The notes under the pieces were generated by a model. It saw only the letters and a program-made list of their open reading frames with translations. It had not been told where the DNA came from and searched no databases. A program made the translations under genes and the position numbers. Source: Bradyrhizobium erythrophlei (GTDB lineage: Bacteria; Pseudomonadota; Alphaproteobacteria; Rhizobiales; Xanthobacteraceae). Taken from it: a DNA stretch of 64,000 nucleotides. Below are positions 1 through 10,294 of this stretch, one piece after another. The first letter of the stretch is position 1; each line of letters starts with the position of its first letter. The stretch spans positions 6,650,501 through 6,714,500 of the forward strand of contig NZ_LT670849.1 in the NCBI RefSeq assembly GCF_900142985.1. Reading direction: 5' to 3'.

Positions 1-241
<241 letters not shown>

Positions 242-277
242 GCTTCGTTATATAAAAACTCAGCCGGGGAGGACGTC

Positions 278-1417
278 ATGGGTGCCGATGGCAAGAGCGG
301 CCTGCAACTGCGTTCGTTGATCAAGAAGAGCGGCGAACTCGAAATTTCGTTAGCTGAAGTCCCGACCCCGGAGCCTTCGGCCGACGAGGTCGTGGTCCGG
401 ATCGAGGCGACACCGATCAATCCTTCCGACCTCGGTCTTTTGGTTGGCGCCGCTGACATGAGCACCGCGAAGGCGGGCGGCACCAAAGAACTGCCCGTCA
501 TCACCGCAACCGTGCCGGAGCGGGCGATGCGCGCCATGGCTGGCCGGCTGGATGAATCCATGGCGGTCGGCAATGAAGGCGCCGGCGTCGTCATCCGGAC
601 CGGATCGTCGGAAGCGGCCAAGGCGTTGATGGGAAAGACCGTCGCGGTCATCGGCGGCGCGATGTATTCGCAGTACCGCACCATCAGGGCCGGCGACTGC
701 CTGGTGTTGCCGGAAGGCGCGACGCCGGCCGACGGTGCTTCCTGTTTCGTCAATCCGCTGACCTCGCTCGGCATGGTCGAGACCATGCGGCGTGAAGGCC
801 ACAAGGCGCTGGTACACACCGCGGCGGCCTCAAATCTCGGGCAGATGCTCAACAAGATCTGCCTCAAGGACGGGATTGCGCTAGTCAATATCGTTCGTAG
901 CGCCGAGCAGGCGGACATTCTGCGAAAGATCGGCGCCAAGCATGTCGTCGATTCCACTGCGGCATCATTTACCGAGGATCTCACTGCGGCGCTGATCGAG
1001 ACCGGCGCGACGATCGCGTTCGACGCGATCGGCGGCGGCAAGCTTGTCGGGCAAATCCTTGGCGGCATGGAAGTAGCAGTCAACAAGACCGCCAAGGTCT
1101 ATAGCCGCTACGGCTCCAGCGTTCACAAGCAGGTCTATATCTACGGGATGCTCGATGCCGGCCCGACCGAACTGTACCGGACGTTCGGTATGGCCTGGGG
1201 CATCGGCGGCTGGCTGCTAACCCCGTTCCTGATGAAGATCGGTGCGGCCGACGGAGCAAAGCTTCGCGCCCGCGTGGTCGCCGAGCTCAAGACCACCTTT
1301 GCGAGCCACTATACGCAGGTGGTGTCGTTGCAGGAGGCGCTCCAGCTCTCGCACCTTGCGGTCTACGGCAAACGCGCCACCGGCGAGAAGTACCTGATCA
1401 ATCCGAACAAGGCTTGA
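278..1417 (+). CDS. Zinc-binding dehydrogenase / quinone oxidoreductase-like MDR protein
   Basis: A 379-residue protein of the medium-chain dehydrogenase/reductase superfamily. The N-terminal half has the GroES-like fold signature (VRIEATPINPSDLGLLVG, residues about 46-63). The middle holds the Rossmann cofactor region, with HTAAASNLGQML near residue 185 in place of a classical GxGxxG, followed by a long segment reading IGAKHVVDS. No cluster of Cys ligands for structural zinc is visible, so it resembles the zinc-independent quinone reductase branch and probably uses NADPH. The substrate cannot be told from sequence. The ATG follows a strong ribosome binding site (GGGGAGGA, about 7 bases upstream). 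It stands 36 bases after eno and shares its direction with the MAPEG gene downstream. Confidence 0.85.
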   Translation: MGADGKSGLQLRSLIKKSGELEISLAEVPTPEPSADEVVVRIEATPINPSDLGLLVGAADMSTAKAGGTKELPVITATVPERAMRAMAGRLDESMAVGNEGAGVVIRTGSSEAAKALMGKTVAVIGGAMYSQYRTIRAGDCLVLPEGATPADGASCFVNPLTSLGMVETMRREGHKALVHTAAASNLGQMLNKICLKDGIALVNIVRSAEQADILRKIGAKHVVDSTAASFTEDLTAALIETGATIAFDAIGGGKLVGQILGGMEVAVNKTAKVYSRYGSSVHKQVYIYGMLDAGPTELYRTFGMAWGIGGWLLTPFLMKIGAADGAKLRARVVAELKTTFASHYTQVVSLQEALQLSHLAVYGKRATGEKYLINPNKA

Positions 1418-1483
1418 TGGCACCTCGGGCGAATTCAAACGGGGAAGTTATTTAGGAGGACTAGCAAAAAGGGGGAAGCGTTC

Positions 1484-1876
1484 ATGTCTACGGATCTAAA
1501 ATATCTGGCCTTTACGGCCATCCTGACTGCGTCGCTGTGGATTCCCTACATCGTCTGTCAGGTCATGACCAACGGCAATTTAACTCCAGATAATTACGTC
1601 GATCCGACGCCGCGGCCGGTGCCGTTGTGGGGCGCGCGGGCGAACCGGGCCCACATCAACGCGGTCGAGGCGTTTGCGCCATTCGCAGCACTGGTGATCG
1701 CAATTCATCTCGCCGGCAAGGCCAATGCCATGACCGCCTTCTGGGCGATTTCCTTCTTCTGGCTGAGAATGGCCCACGCCGTCGTCTATATTTTCGGCGT
1801 TCCCTACCTGCGTACGCTGATTTACACGCTTGGCTATGTGGCAGTCCTGGGTCTGTTCTGGGAACTGATCAAGTAG
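1484..1876 (+). CDS. MAPEG family integral membrane protein
   Basis: A 130-residue, strongly hydrophobic protein with about four membrane helices (residues about 7-27, 60-80, 83-100 and 105-127). The family pattern of a first helix, a polar loop, then RANRAHINAVEAFAPF fits MAPEG proteins (membrane-associated proteins in eicosanoid and glutathione metabolism). Bacterial members are often annotated this way without known substrates. The start is supported by a GGGGGAAG motif just upstream. Its neighbours, an MDR reductase and an FMN reductase, would be compatible with detoxification of electrophiles or quinones, but that is only inference. Confidence 0.8.
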   Translation: MSTDLKYLAFTAILTASLWIPYIVCQVMTNGNLTPDNYVDPTPRPVPLWGARANRAHINAVEAFAPFAALVIAIHLAGKANAMTAFWAISFFWLRMAHAVVYIFGVPYLRTLIYTLGYVAVLGLFWELIK

Positions 1877-2042
1877 CACCGTCAAAGGACGGCCAGGTGC
1901 CGCTGGCGAGGCCGCGGTCCAAAAACTGTGCCCGCCGAGCCGCAAAGTGACTTGCGTTTGCATCGCAGGGAGGGAACATTCGCGCCTACAATTGCAGCCG
2001 AAAAATCACGACGCTGCATTTAATTTAAAGGGGAGGAACGTC

Positions 2043-3041
2043 ATGAATGATCTGAACCGTCGTGACCTGTTGGCCGGAGCGGCTGCGTTCGGCGCCGCCT
2101 CCATTCTTCCGTTGGCCTCGCGGCAAGCCAACGCCGCGGCACCGGCCGCCGCCGCGCAGGCGCCTGGTTTCTACCGCTACAAGGTCGGCAGCATCGAATG
2201 CACCTCGGTCAATGACGGCGCGCGGACGTTCCCGCTACCGGACAAATGGGTGACCAACGTCAGCAAGGATGCTGCGATTGCCGCAGCGGAAGCCGCCTAT
2301 ATGCCGAAAGGCATGGTGACGGTGCCGTTCAACCCGCAACTGATCAATACCGGCGGAAAGCTGGCTTTGATCGACTGCGGCAACGGCATCGGGGCCTTCG
2401 ATGCCACCAAGGGTCAGGCCGGCCGCATGATGCAAAATCTCGCCGCCGCTGGCGTCGATCCCAAGAATGTCGACATGGTCATCATGTCCCATCTGCATCC
2501 GGACCACACCAACGGCATTCGTGGTGCGGATGGTGGGATGGCGTTTCCGAATGCGCAAATCATGGTCCCGGCGAAGGATTGGGATTTCTGGATGAGCGAT
2601 GAAAACGCCGCCAAGGCCCAGTCGAACGAGATGATGAAGAACTACTTCGCCAACGTGAAGAAGATCTATGCCGGCATCGAATCCAAGGTGACGAAGTACG
2701 ACTGGGACAAGGAAATTGCGCCCGGCATCACCTCGATCGGCACGCCCGGCCATACGCCGGGACACACGGCCTTTGCGGTCGCTTCCGGCGGGTCAAAGGT
2801 TCTCATCCAGTCCGACGTCACCAATATTCCGGAATTCTTCCTGCGCAACCCGGATTGGCACGTGGCCTACGATGTTGATCCCGAGTTCGCGCAAAAGACC
2901 CGACACAAGTTCTACGACATGGCCTCGGCCGAGAAGGCGACGGTGATCGGATTCCACTTCCCGTTCCCGGCGATCGGCCATGTCGAGAAGGACGGCAACA
3001 GCTATCGGCTCATTCCGGTCGCCTTCAATCCGGTCCTCTGA
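2043..3041 (+). CDS. Tat-exported metallo-beta-lactamase-fold hydrolase
   Basis: 332 residues. The N-terminus (MNDLNRRDLLAGAAAFGAA) is a twin-arginine signal with a hydrophobic stretch and a likely cleavage near ANAAA, so the product should be periplasmic. The body has the metallo-beta-lactamase zinc motif HLHPDH near residue 152, a later TPGHTPGH, and a DVTN aspartate region, in the order seen in lactonase and hydrolase members of this fold. Members include AHL lactonases and arylsulfatase-like enzymes; nothing here fixes the substrate. The ATG at 2043 is preferred because GGGGAGGAA precedes it and the Tat signal begins there; the open frame extends further upstream without a good start. A terminator hairpin follows. 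Confidence 0.85.
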   Translation: MNDLNRRDLLAGAAAFGAASILPLASRQANAAAPAAAAQAPGFYRYKVGSIECTSVNDGARTFPLPDKWVTNVSKDAAIAAAEAAYMPKGMVTVPFNPQLINTGGKLALIDCGNGIGAFDATKGQAGRMMQNLAAAGVDPKNVDMVIMSHLHPDHTNGIRGADGGMAFPNAQIMVPAKDWDFWMSDENAAKAQSNEMMKNYFANVKKIYAGIESKVTKYDWDKEIAPGITSIGTPGHTPGHTAFAVASGGSKVLIQSDVTNIPEFFLRNPDWHVAYDVDPEFAQKTRHKFYDMASAEKATVIGFHFPFPAIGHVEKDGNSYRLIPVAFNPVL

Positions 3042-3062
3042 GCATCGCGCTTTGGGGCATGG

Positions 3063-3098
3063 AACAGGCCGCCGACTCCACGGGGGTGGCCTGTTTTC
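3063..3098 (+). terminator. Rho-independent terminator after the MBL-fold gene
   Basis: Perfect 8-base arms AACAGGCC and GGCCTGTT enclose a GC-rich loop and run directly into TTTT, 22 bases after the stop codon of the hydrolase. The form fits an intrinsic terminator for the upstream gene cluster. Confidence 0.7.
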
Positions 3099-3146
3099 GT
3101 TCTGGAAACGATTTCTTGATCGGCCGATGCGGCCTGCCCGTTACAT

Positions 3147-3169
3147 GCACTTGCATCTTTTGCAAGTGC
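3147..3169. promoter_or_regulatory. Perfect 9-bp inverted repeat upstream of the FMN reductase
   Basis: GCACTTGCA and TGCAAGTGC form perfect arms separated by 5 bases, centred about 73 bases before the reductase start at 3231. There is no T run behind it, so it is less likely a terminator. It could be a dimeric repressor operator (redox-sensing HxlR/MarR-type proteins often control such reductases) or a leader hairpin. No regulator gene is adjacent. Confidence 0.45.
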
Positions 3170-3230
3170 CGCTAGGGTGGGGCCGAAATTCCCCGCCCAG
3201 CGCGTTGTCTCATTTACCTGAGGAAAGCAC

Positions 3231-3788
3231 ATGTCCAGCCCGCATCACATCGTCGTCATCGTCGGCAGCCTCCGCAAGGAGAGTTTTTCGCTCAAGGTTG
3301 CCAACGCGCTCGCCAAGCTCGCGCCGTCGTCGTTGAAGCTTGAGGTCGTCACGCCGCACGGCATTTCCTTTTTCAACCAGGACCTGGAAGCCAATCCGCC
3401 GGCCGACTGGCTGGCCTTCCGCGAGAAAATTCAGAAATCGGACGGCGTCCTCTTCGTCACGCCGGAATACAATCGCGCAATTCCCGGCGTGCTCAAAAAT
3501 GCCATCGACGTGGCCTCGCGTCCCTACGGTAAGAGCTCATTCATCGGCAAGCCGACCGGCATCGTCAGCAATTCCCCGGGACCGCTTGGCGGCGTCAACG
3601 CGGCCAAGGCTCTACAGCATATCCTTCCGGGCATCTCCGGCACGATCATGGGGCAGCCGGAGACCTACCTGAATGCGGTTGGAGACGCCTTCGACGAAAA
3701 GGGCAACCTCATCAAGGAATCGCTGCAAAAGGTGCTGCAGCAATATATCGACGCCTTCGCCGTCTTCGTCGGGAAGCAGAGCGCCTAG
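3231..3788 (+). CDS. NADPH-dependent FMN reductase family protein
   Basis: 185 residues with the flavodoxin-like fold of the NADPH-dependent FMN reductase / azoreductase family. GSLRKESFSLKVANAL at the N-terminus is the FMN phosphate-binding loop, TPEYNRAIPGVLKNAID (about residues 79-95) is the family signature for the isoalloxazine-binding loop, and SNSPGPLGG near residue 118 is the third flavin contact. Such enzymes reduce flavins, quinones or chromate in the cytoplasm. The ATG follows GAGGAAAGCAC. It is preceded by a 9-bp palindrome and appears monocistronic. Confidence 0.9.
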   Translation: MSSPHHIVVIVGSLRKESFSLKVANALAKLAPSSLKLEVVTPHGISFFNQDLEANPPADWLAFREKIQKSDGVLFVTPEYNRAIPGVLKNAIDVASRPYGKSSFIGKPTGIVSNSPGPLGGVNAAKALQHILPGISGTIMGQPETYLNAVGDAFDEKGNLIKESLQKVLQQYIDAFAVFVGKQSA

Positions 3789-3875
3789 ACCAGGCTTCGC
3801 GCCGTTCGGGATTTTGCAGGGTTTGAGGGGGTGTGTTTAGCATTCCCTTAACCCGGCGCGATCATCTTTGGCGCT

Positions 3876-4193
3876 ATGGTTTCCCGCAGACGCCTCAAAT
3901 CGTTTCTGACCGGTCTTGCCCTCTACATGATGGCGGCAGGCATGGTCGGCTATTTCGGCGTCAACGCCTATACCGGAAAATATGGGCTGAATGCGCGACA
4001 GGAACTCGATCAGGAAATCATCGCACTGACGGCCGAGCTGGCCCGTCTGAAAAAAGAGCGGAGCGAGGGCGAGCAGCGTGTCTCGTTATTGCGATCCGAC
4101 CGGTTGGACCCGGACATGCTCGACGAGCGCGCGCGCTTTCAGCTCGACTATGCCAACCCGCATGACCTGGTGCGGATGACCGCGCCGAACTAG
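3876..4193 (+). CDS. ftsB: FtsB/DivIC-like septum formation initiator protein
   Basis: A 105-residue single-pass membrane protein: a short basic N-terminus, one transmembrane helix (residues about 10-30), then a coiled coil (about 42-75) rich in Glu, Leu and Lys, and a short C-terminal region. This is the architecture of FtsB/DivIC, which bridges FtsL and FtsQ in the divisome. In alphaproteobacteria such a gene usually lies between eno and the pdh operon, as it does here. The gene symbol is by position and architecture, since FtsB proteins are poorly conserved. Confidence 0.8.
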   Translation: MVSRRRLKSFLTGLALYMMAAGMVGYFGVNAYTGKYGLNARQELDQEIIALTAELARLKKERSEGEQRVSLLRSDRLDPDMLDERARFQLDYANPHDLVRMTAPN

Positions 4194-4371
4194 TGGCCGA
4201 AATCCACTCCGCTAGTCCTCAAATTACAAATTCGTTCCCGATAGATTTCGAAAATGTCGCGCTGCATTGCGGTGCGGCATGACCGGCGCTTTCGTATACT
4301 TGCGCAAATCCTTTCAAGGCGGTTTGAGTTGAGCTAGAGAGAGCAAATTCGCTCTCTCACTCGGAAACGCC

Positions 4372-5388
4372 ATGGCCACATCCAAAAAAAGCGCCGCCAA
4401 CGAAACCGTTCACGAGCAGGGGGCGCCGCCACCCTTCACCAGAGAACAGGAGTTGAAGGCGCTGCGGGACATGCTGCTGATCCGCCGGTTTGAGGAAAAG
4501 GCCGGCCAGCTTTACGGCATGGGCGCAATCGGCGGCTTCTGCCACCTCTATATCGGCCAGGAAGCCGTCGTGGTCGGGATGCAGATGGCCCTGAAAAAGG
4601 GCGATCAGGTCATAACCGGATACCGCGACCATGGGCACATGCTGGCCTGTGGCATGGAGGCCAAGGGCGTCATGGCCGAGTTGACCGGACGCCGTGGCGG
4701 CTATTCCAAGGGCAAGGGCGGCTCGATGCACATGTTCAGCAAGGCCGAGAACTTCTACGGCGGCCATGGCATCGTCGGCGCTCAGGTCTCGCTCGGTACC
4801 GGGCTTGCTTTCGCCAACCGTTATCGCGGCAATGATTTCGTCAGCCTGGCTTATTTTGGCGACGGCGCCTCGAACCAGGGCCAGGTCTATGAGAGCTTCA
4901 ATATGGCTGAGCTCTGGAAGCTGCCGGTCATCTACGTGATCGAGAACAACCGCTACGCCATGGGCACGTCGGTGACGCGCTCCTCGGCCCAGACCGATTT
5001 CTCCAAGCGCGGCATCTCCTTCAACATTCCGGGCGAACAGGTCGACGGGATGGACGTTCGCGCCGTGAAGGCGGCGGCTGACAAGGCGGTCGCCTGGTGT
5101 CGCGCCGGCAAGGGCCCTTACATCCTGGAAATGCAGACCTATCGCTATCGCGGCCATTCAATGTCTGACCCCGCAAAGTATCGCACCCGCGAGGAGGTCG
5201 AGAAGGTTCGCCACGATCAGGACCCGATCGAGCAGGTCCGCAACCGATTGCTCGCGGCGAAAATGAGCGAAGACGAGCTCAAGAAGATCGATGCCGAGGT
5301 GCGCGAGGTCGTCAATGCAGCAGCCGATTTTGCGCAGCACGATCCCGAGCCCGACGTCGCCGAACTCTATACCGACGTCTACCGATAA
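4372..5388 (+). CDS. pdhA: Pyruvate dehydrogenase E1 component, alpha subunit
   Basis: 338 residues, normal length for the heterotetrameric E1 alpha. It decarboxylates pyruvate with thiamine diphosphate. The ThDP/Mg motif is visible as FGDGASNQGQVYESFNMA followed by IENNRYAMGTS (about residues 162-198), and the phosphorylation-loop region YRGHSMSDP is present near residue 260. The first ~20 residues are Lys/Ala/Pro-rich and poorly conserved. It is the first gene of a four-gene operon encoding the whole complex (pdhA, pdhB, pdhC, lpdA), with 51 bases to pdhB. No strong ribosome binding site is visible before the ATG. Confidence 0.97.
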   Translation: MATSKKSAANETVHEQGAPPPFTREQELKALRDMLLIRRFEEKAGQLYGMGAIGGFCHLYIGQEAVVVGMQMALKKGDQVITGYRDHGHMLACGMEAKGVMAELTGRRGGYSKGKGGSMHMFSKAENFYGGHGIVGAQVSLGTGLAFANRYRGNDFVSLAYFGDGASNQGQVYESFNMAELWKLPVIYVIENNRYAMGTSVTRSSAQTDFSKRGISFNIPGEQVDGMDVRAVKAAADKAVAWCRAGKGPYILEMQTYRYRGHSMSDPAKYRTREEVEKVRHDQDPIEQVRNRLLAAKMSEDELKKIDAEVREVVNAAADFAQHDPEPDVAELYTDVYR

Positions 5389-5439
5389 GCGTCTGTAGCG
5401 CTGGATGCGCGCGCTCTAAACCGACTTCGTGGAGTTGAT

Positions 5440-6852
<1,413 letters not shown>

Positions 6853-6870
6853 CCGAGCGGGGCCTCACAC

Positions 6871-8235
6871 ATGCCAATCAATATTCTGATGCCCGCATTG
6901 TCGCCGACGATGGAGAAGGGCAACCTCGCCAAGTGGCTCAAGAAGGAAGGCGACAAGGTCAAGTCGGGCGATGTGATCGCCGAGATCGAGACCGACAAGG
7001 CGACCATGGAGGTCGAGGCGGTTGATGAAGGCACGATCGCGAAAATCGTCGTTCCCGAAGGCACCCAGGACGTCCCGGTCAATGATGTCATTGCCGTGCT
7101 TGCAGGCGATGGCGAGGATGTGAAATCCGCCGGCGCCTCGGCGGGCGCAGCGCCTGCGAAAGCGGAGGCGCCGAAACCGGCTTCGCCACCGCCCGCGACA
7201 GCATCAGCGCCGGTCGTAGCACCTGCTCCCAAACCGGCTGCTGCACCCGCGCCCCAGGCGGCCGCTCCGGCGTCGCAGGCCGCTTCACCTTCGCAAGCGA
7301 ATGGCCACGCGCGCACGTTCTCATCGCCGCTGGCAAGACGTCTCGCCAAGGAAGCCGGTATCGAGATCGCCCGCATCACCGGCACGGGGCCGCATGGCCG
7401 CGTGGTCGCCCGCGACGTGGCGGAAGCCAAGTCCGGCAAGGGGCTGAAGGCTCCGGCGGCCGCGCCAGCCGGAGGACCCGCGCTCGCACCGTCGATGTCG
7501 GACAAGCAGATCCTCGCGCTGTACGAGCCAGGGAGCTACGAGATCGTGCCGCATGATGGCATGCGTCGCACGATCGCGCAGCGGCTCACGGCGGCCGTGC
7601 AGACGATTCCGACTTTCTATCTCACGATCGACTGCGAGATCGGCAAGCTGCTCGCTGCGCGCGAGGAGATCAACGCGTCTGCGCCCAAGGACAAGGAAAA
7701 GAAGCCGCTCTACAAGCTTTCGGTCAACGACTTCGTCATCAAGGCGATGGCAGTCGCATTGCAGAAGATTCCCAATTGCAATGTGAGCTGGACCGAAGGC
7801 GGCATGCTCAAGCACAAGCATTCCGACATCGGCGTCGCGGTGGCGATGCCGGGCGGACTGATCACGCCGATCATACGCAAGGCCGAAACCAAGACGTTAT
7901 CGACGATCTCGAACGAGATGAAGGATTTTGCGGCGCGCGCCCGCGCCCGCAAGCTGAAGCCGGATGAGTATCAGGGCGGCACCACGGCCGTGTCCAATCT
8001 CGGCATGTACGGCATCAGTCACTTCACCGCCGTGATCAATCCACCGCACGCGACGATCCTGGCGGTTGGCACCAGCGAGGAGCGCCCGGTCGTGCGGGGC
8101 GGCAAGATCGAGATCGCACAGATGATGAGCGTGACCCTGTCATGCGATCATCGTGCGATTGACGGCGCGTTGGGCGCCGAACTGATCGGCGCCTTCAAGG
8201 CGCTGATCGAAAATCCCGTGATGATGATGGTGTGA
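6871..8235 (+). CDS. pdhC: Dihydrolipoamide acetyltransferase (E2 of pyruvate dehydrogenase)
   Basis: 454 residues. Order: one lipoyl domain (about 1-80, lysine in [11 protein letters not shown]), an Ala/Pro linker (about 90-145), a peripheral subunit-binding domain ([16 protein letters not shown] to [15 protein letters not shown], about 150-190), a second linker, and the catalytic domain (about 225-454). The catalytic domain ends in the acyltransferase motif [15 protein letters not shown] with the active-site His and Asp. It forms the core that transfers acetyl groups from E1 to CoA. It starts 18 bases after pdhB and ends 3 bases before lpdA, so the operon is tight. Confidence 0.97.
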   Translation: MPINILMPALSPTMEKGNLAKWLKKEGDKVKSGDVIAEIETDKATMEVEAVDEGTIAKIVVPEGTQDVPVNDVIAVLAGDGEDVKSAGASAGAAPAKAEAPKPASPPPATASAPVVAPAPKPAAAPAPQAAAPASQAASPSQANGHARTFSSPLARRLAKEAGIEIARITGTGPHGRVVARDVAEAKSGKGLKAPAAAPAGGPALAPSMSDKQILALYEPGSYEIVPHDGMRRTIAQRLTAAVQTIPTFYLTIDCEIGKLLAAREEINASAPKDKEKKPLYKLSVNDFVIKAMAVALQKIPNCNVSWTEGGMLKHKHSDIGVAVAMPGGLITPIIRKAETKTLSTISNEMKDFAARARARKLKPDEYQGGTTAVSNLGMYGISHFTAVINPPHATILAVGTSEERPVVRGGKIEIAQMMSVTLSCDHRAIDGALGAELIGAFKALIENPVMMMV

Positions 8236-8238
8236 TGT

Positions 8239-9657
8239 ATGGCCGACACTTCCTTTGACGTCGTCATCATCGGTTCGGGTCCCGGCGGCTACGTCACCGC
8301 CATTCGCGCCGCCCAGCTCGGCTTCAAGACCGCGATCATCGAGAAGGACTATCTCGGCGGCATCTGCTTGAACTGGGGTTGCATCCCGACCAAGGCGTTG
8401 CTGCGCTCGGCCGAAATCTACCACTACATGCAGCACGCCAAGGATTACGGTCTGTCTGCCGAGAAGGTCGCCTACGATCCGAAAGCCGTCGTGCAGCGCT
8501 CGCGAGGCGTCTCCAAACGCCTCAACGACGGTGTCGGATTCCTGATGAAGAAGAACAAGGTGACGATCATCTGGGGCGATGCCTCGATCGACGCGCCCGG
8601 CAAGATCACCGTGAAGAAGTCGGCTGTCGAAGCGCCGAAGGGCGCGCTCGGCGAGGGCGCTTATCAGGCCAAGCACATCATCGTCGCAACCGGCGCGCGT
8701 CCGCGCGTGCTGCCGGGACTGGAGCCGGACAAGAAGCTGGTCTGGACCTATTTCGAGGCCATGGTGCCGGAGAAGATGCCGAAGTCGCTGCTCGTCGTAG
8801 GTTCAGGCGCGATCGGCATCGAATTCGCGTCCTTCTTCCACACCATGGGATCGGACGTGACTGTGGTCGAGGTACTGCCGCAGATCCTGCCCGTGGAAGA
8901 CGCCGAGATCGCGGGCCTCGCGCGCAAGCGCTTCGAAAAGCAAGGCATCAAGATCCTCACCAACACCAAGGTGACGAAGCTCGAGAAGAAAAGCGACAGC
9001 GTGGTCGCGACCATCGATGACGGCAAGGCGCCGCAGGTCGTCGAGTTTGATCGCGTGATCTCCGCCGTCGGCGTCGTCGGCAATATCGAAAATCTCGGAT
9101 TGGAGAAGCTCGGCGTCAAAACCGATCGCGGCTGCGTGGTGGTCGATGGCTATGGCAAAACCAACGTGCCCGGCATCTACGCCATCGGTGACGTCTCCGG
9201 CCCGCCGATGCTGGCGCACAAGGCCGAACATGAAGGCGTGATTTGCGTCGAAGCCATCAAGGGCTTGCATCCGCATGCGCTCGACAAGCTCCTGATTCCC
9301 GGCTGCACGTATTGCAATCCGCAAGTGGCGTCGGTCGGTCTCACGGAGGCAAAAGCAAAAGAGGGCGGACGCGAGATTCGCGTTGGCCGATTCCCCTTCG
9401 TCGGCAACGGCAAGGCGATCGCGCTCGGCGAAGATCAAGGCCTCGTCAAAGTTGTCTTCGACAAGAAGACTGGCCAATTGCTCGGCGCGCACATGATCGG
9501 TGCGGAAGTCACCGAGTTGATTCAGGGCTATGTGGTGGCGATGAATCTCGAAACCACGGAAGAAGAGCTGATGCACACGGTCTTCCCGCATCCGACGCTG
9601 TCGGAGATGATGAAGGAAGCGGTGCTGGATGCGTATGGCCGTGTGCTGAATATTTAA
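8239..9657 (+). CDS. lpdA: Dihydrolipoamide dehydrogenase (E3)
   Basis: 472 residues, normal E3 length, with no added lipoyl domain. The FAD-binding GSGPGGYVTAIRAAQ is at the N-terminus, the redox-active disulfide in GGICLNWGCIPTKALL (about residues 37-52), the NAD-binding VVGSGAIGIEFASF near residue 188, a second FAD contact YAIGDVSGPPMLAHKA, and the catalytic His-Glu region HPTLSEMMKEAV near the C-terminus. It reoxidises dihydrolipoamide on E2. Placement directly after pdhC marks it as the E3 dedicated to pyruvate dehydrogenase. The downstream spacer of 145 bases ends the operon. Confidence 0.97.
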   Translation: MADTSFDVVIIGSGPGGYVTAIRAAQLGFKTAIIEKDYLGGICLNWGCIPTKALLRSAEIYHYMQHAKDYGLSAEKVAYDPKAVVQRSRGVSKRLNDGVGFLMKKNKVTIIWGDASIDAPGKITVKKSAVEAPKGALGEGAYQAKHIIVATGARPRVLPGLEPDKKLVWTYFEAMVPEKMPKSLLVVGSGAIGIEFASFFHTMGSDVTVVEVLPQILPVEDAEIAGLARKRFEKQGIKILTNTKVTKLEKKSDSVVATIDDGKAPQVVEFDRVISAVGVVGNIENLGLEKLGVKTDRGCVVVDGYGKTNVPGIYAIGDVSGPPMLAHKAEHEGVICVEAIKGLHPHALDKLLIPGCTYCNPQVASVGLTEAKAKEGGREIRVGRFPFVGNGKAIALGEDQGLVKVVFDKKTGQLLGAHMIGAEVTELIQGYVVAMNLETTEEELMHTVFPHPTLSEMMKEAVLDAYGRVLNI

Positions 9658-9802
9658 TCGGAAAATATTCTGACCAATAAATTTGCTCGCTGCATCGTGA
9701 TTCACAGCGGGCTAGAACTAGATGCAACTGCAACTATCTGCTGAACGCAGCGACACACGGAGCGCCGGGCTCCGTGGTTCGACTGTCTTTGGGAGACTGA
9801 AA

Positions 9803-10006
9803 ATGAAAAAGACAATTCTCACGATTGTCGGTTCGGCGTTGATTATTTTCTCTGCCGTGCAATTGGCGTCCGCTTCCGAACAACATCGTCGCGCGCACCA
9901 TCGCGCCAGCGAATTCCGCGACAGCAACGCTTTTGTCTCGCCGGCCTATGAGTCTGCGGAAGGCTATCGCTATACCGGTGGCTGGTCGGCTCCTGCCGGT
10001 CGCTAA
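9803..10006 (+). CDS. Small secreted protein of unknown function
   Basis: A 67-residue protein with a clear Sec signal peptide (MKKTILTIVGSALIIFSA, likely cleaved after LASAS) leaving a mature peptide of about 42 residues rich in His, Arg, Ser and Tyr. The ATG at 9803 is chosen because it gives a clean signal peptide and is preceded by GGGAGACTGAAA. The frame is open further upstream but that part reads as leader sequence. No known domain is recognised. A strong terminator follows, so it is probably an independent unit after the pdh operon. Confidence 0.7.
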   Translation: MKKTILTIVGSALIIFSAVQLASASEQHRRAHHRASEFRDSNAFVSPAYESAEGYRYTGGWSAPAGR

Positions 10007-10036
10007 GGCCAGTCCAGGTAGTGTTGCAATGCAGAG

Positions 10037-10069
10037 ACCGGCCTTCGGAAGGAGGCCGGTTTCGTCATT
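10037..10069 (+). terminator. Rho-independent terminator
   Basis: Arms ACCGGCC and GGCCGGT (10037-10060) enclose a 10-base loop and are followed by a T-rich tract (TTCGTCATTTTT). It lies 31 bases after the small secreted protein gene and separates it from ilvD. Confidence 0.75.
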
Positions 10070-10294
10070 TTTACCTTCATAAAGGTGACTTTACCGCAAC
10101 GATCGTGTCGCAGGGGCAACACTTTCTGAAGATTTGGTCTTCGTCCCGCCTCCTGCACGGCTACGCCGCTTTTTAGCCACACCCCTCCATGAGATCATAA
10201 CGATCGAGATCTAGGGACTCGGTGTTCGCAACTATGACGGCAGCCATGGGGTTGTCGCCGTGAGCGAGAAGGCCGGGGAAGCGGATTCGCTGAG

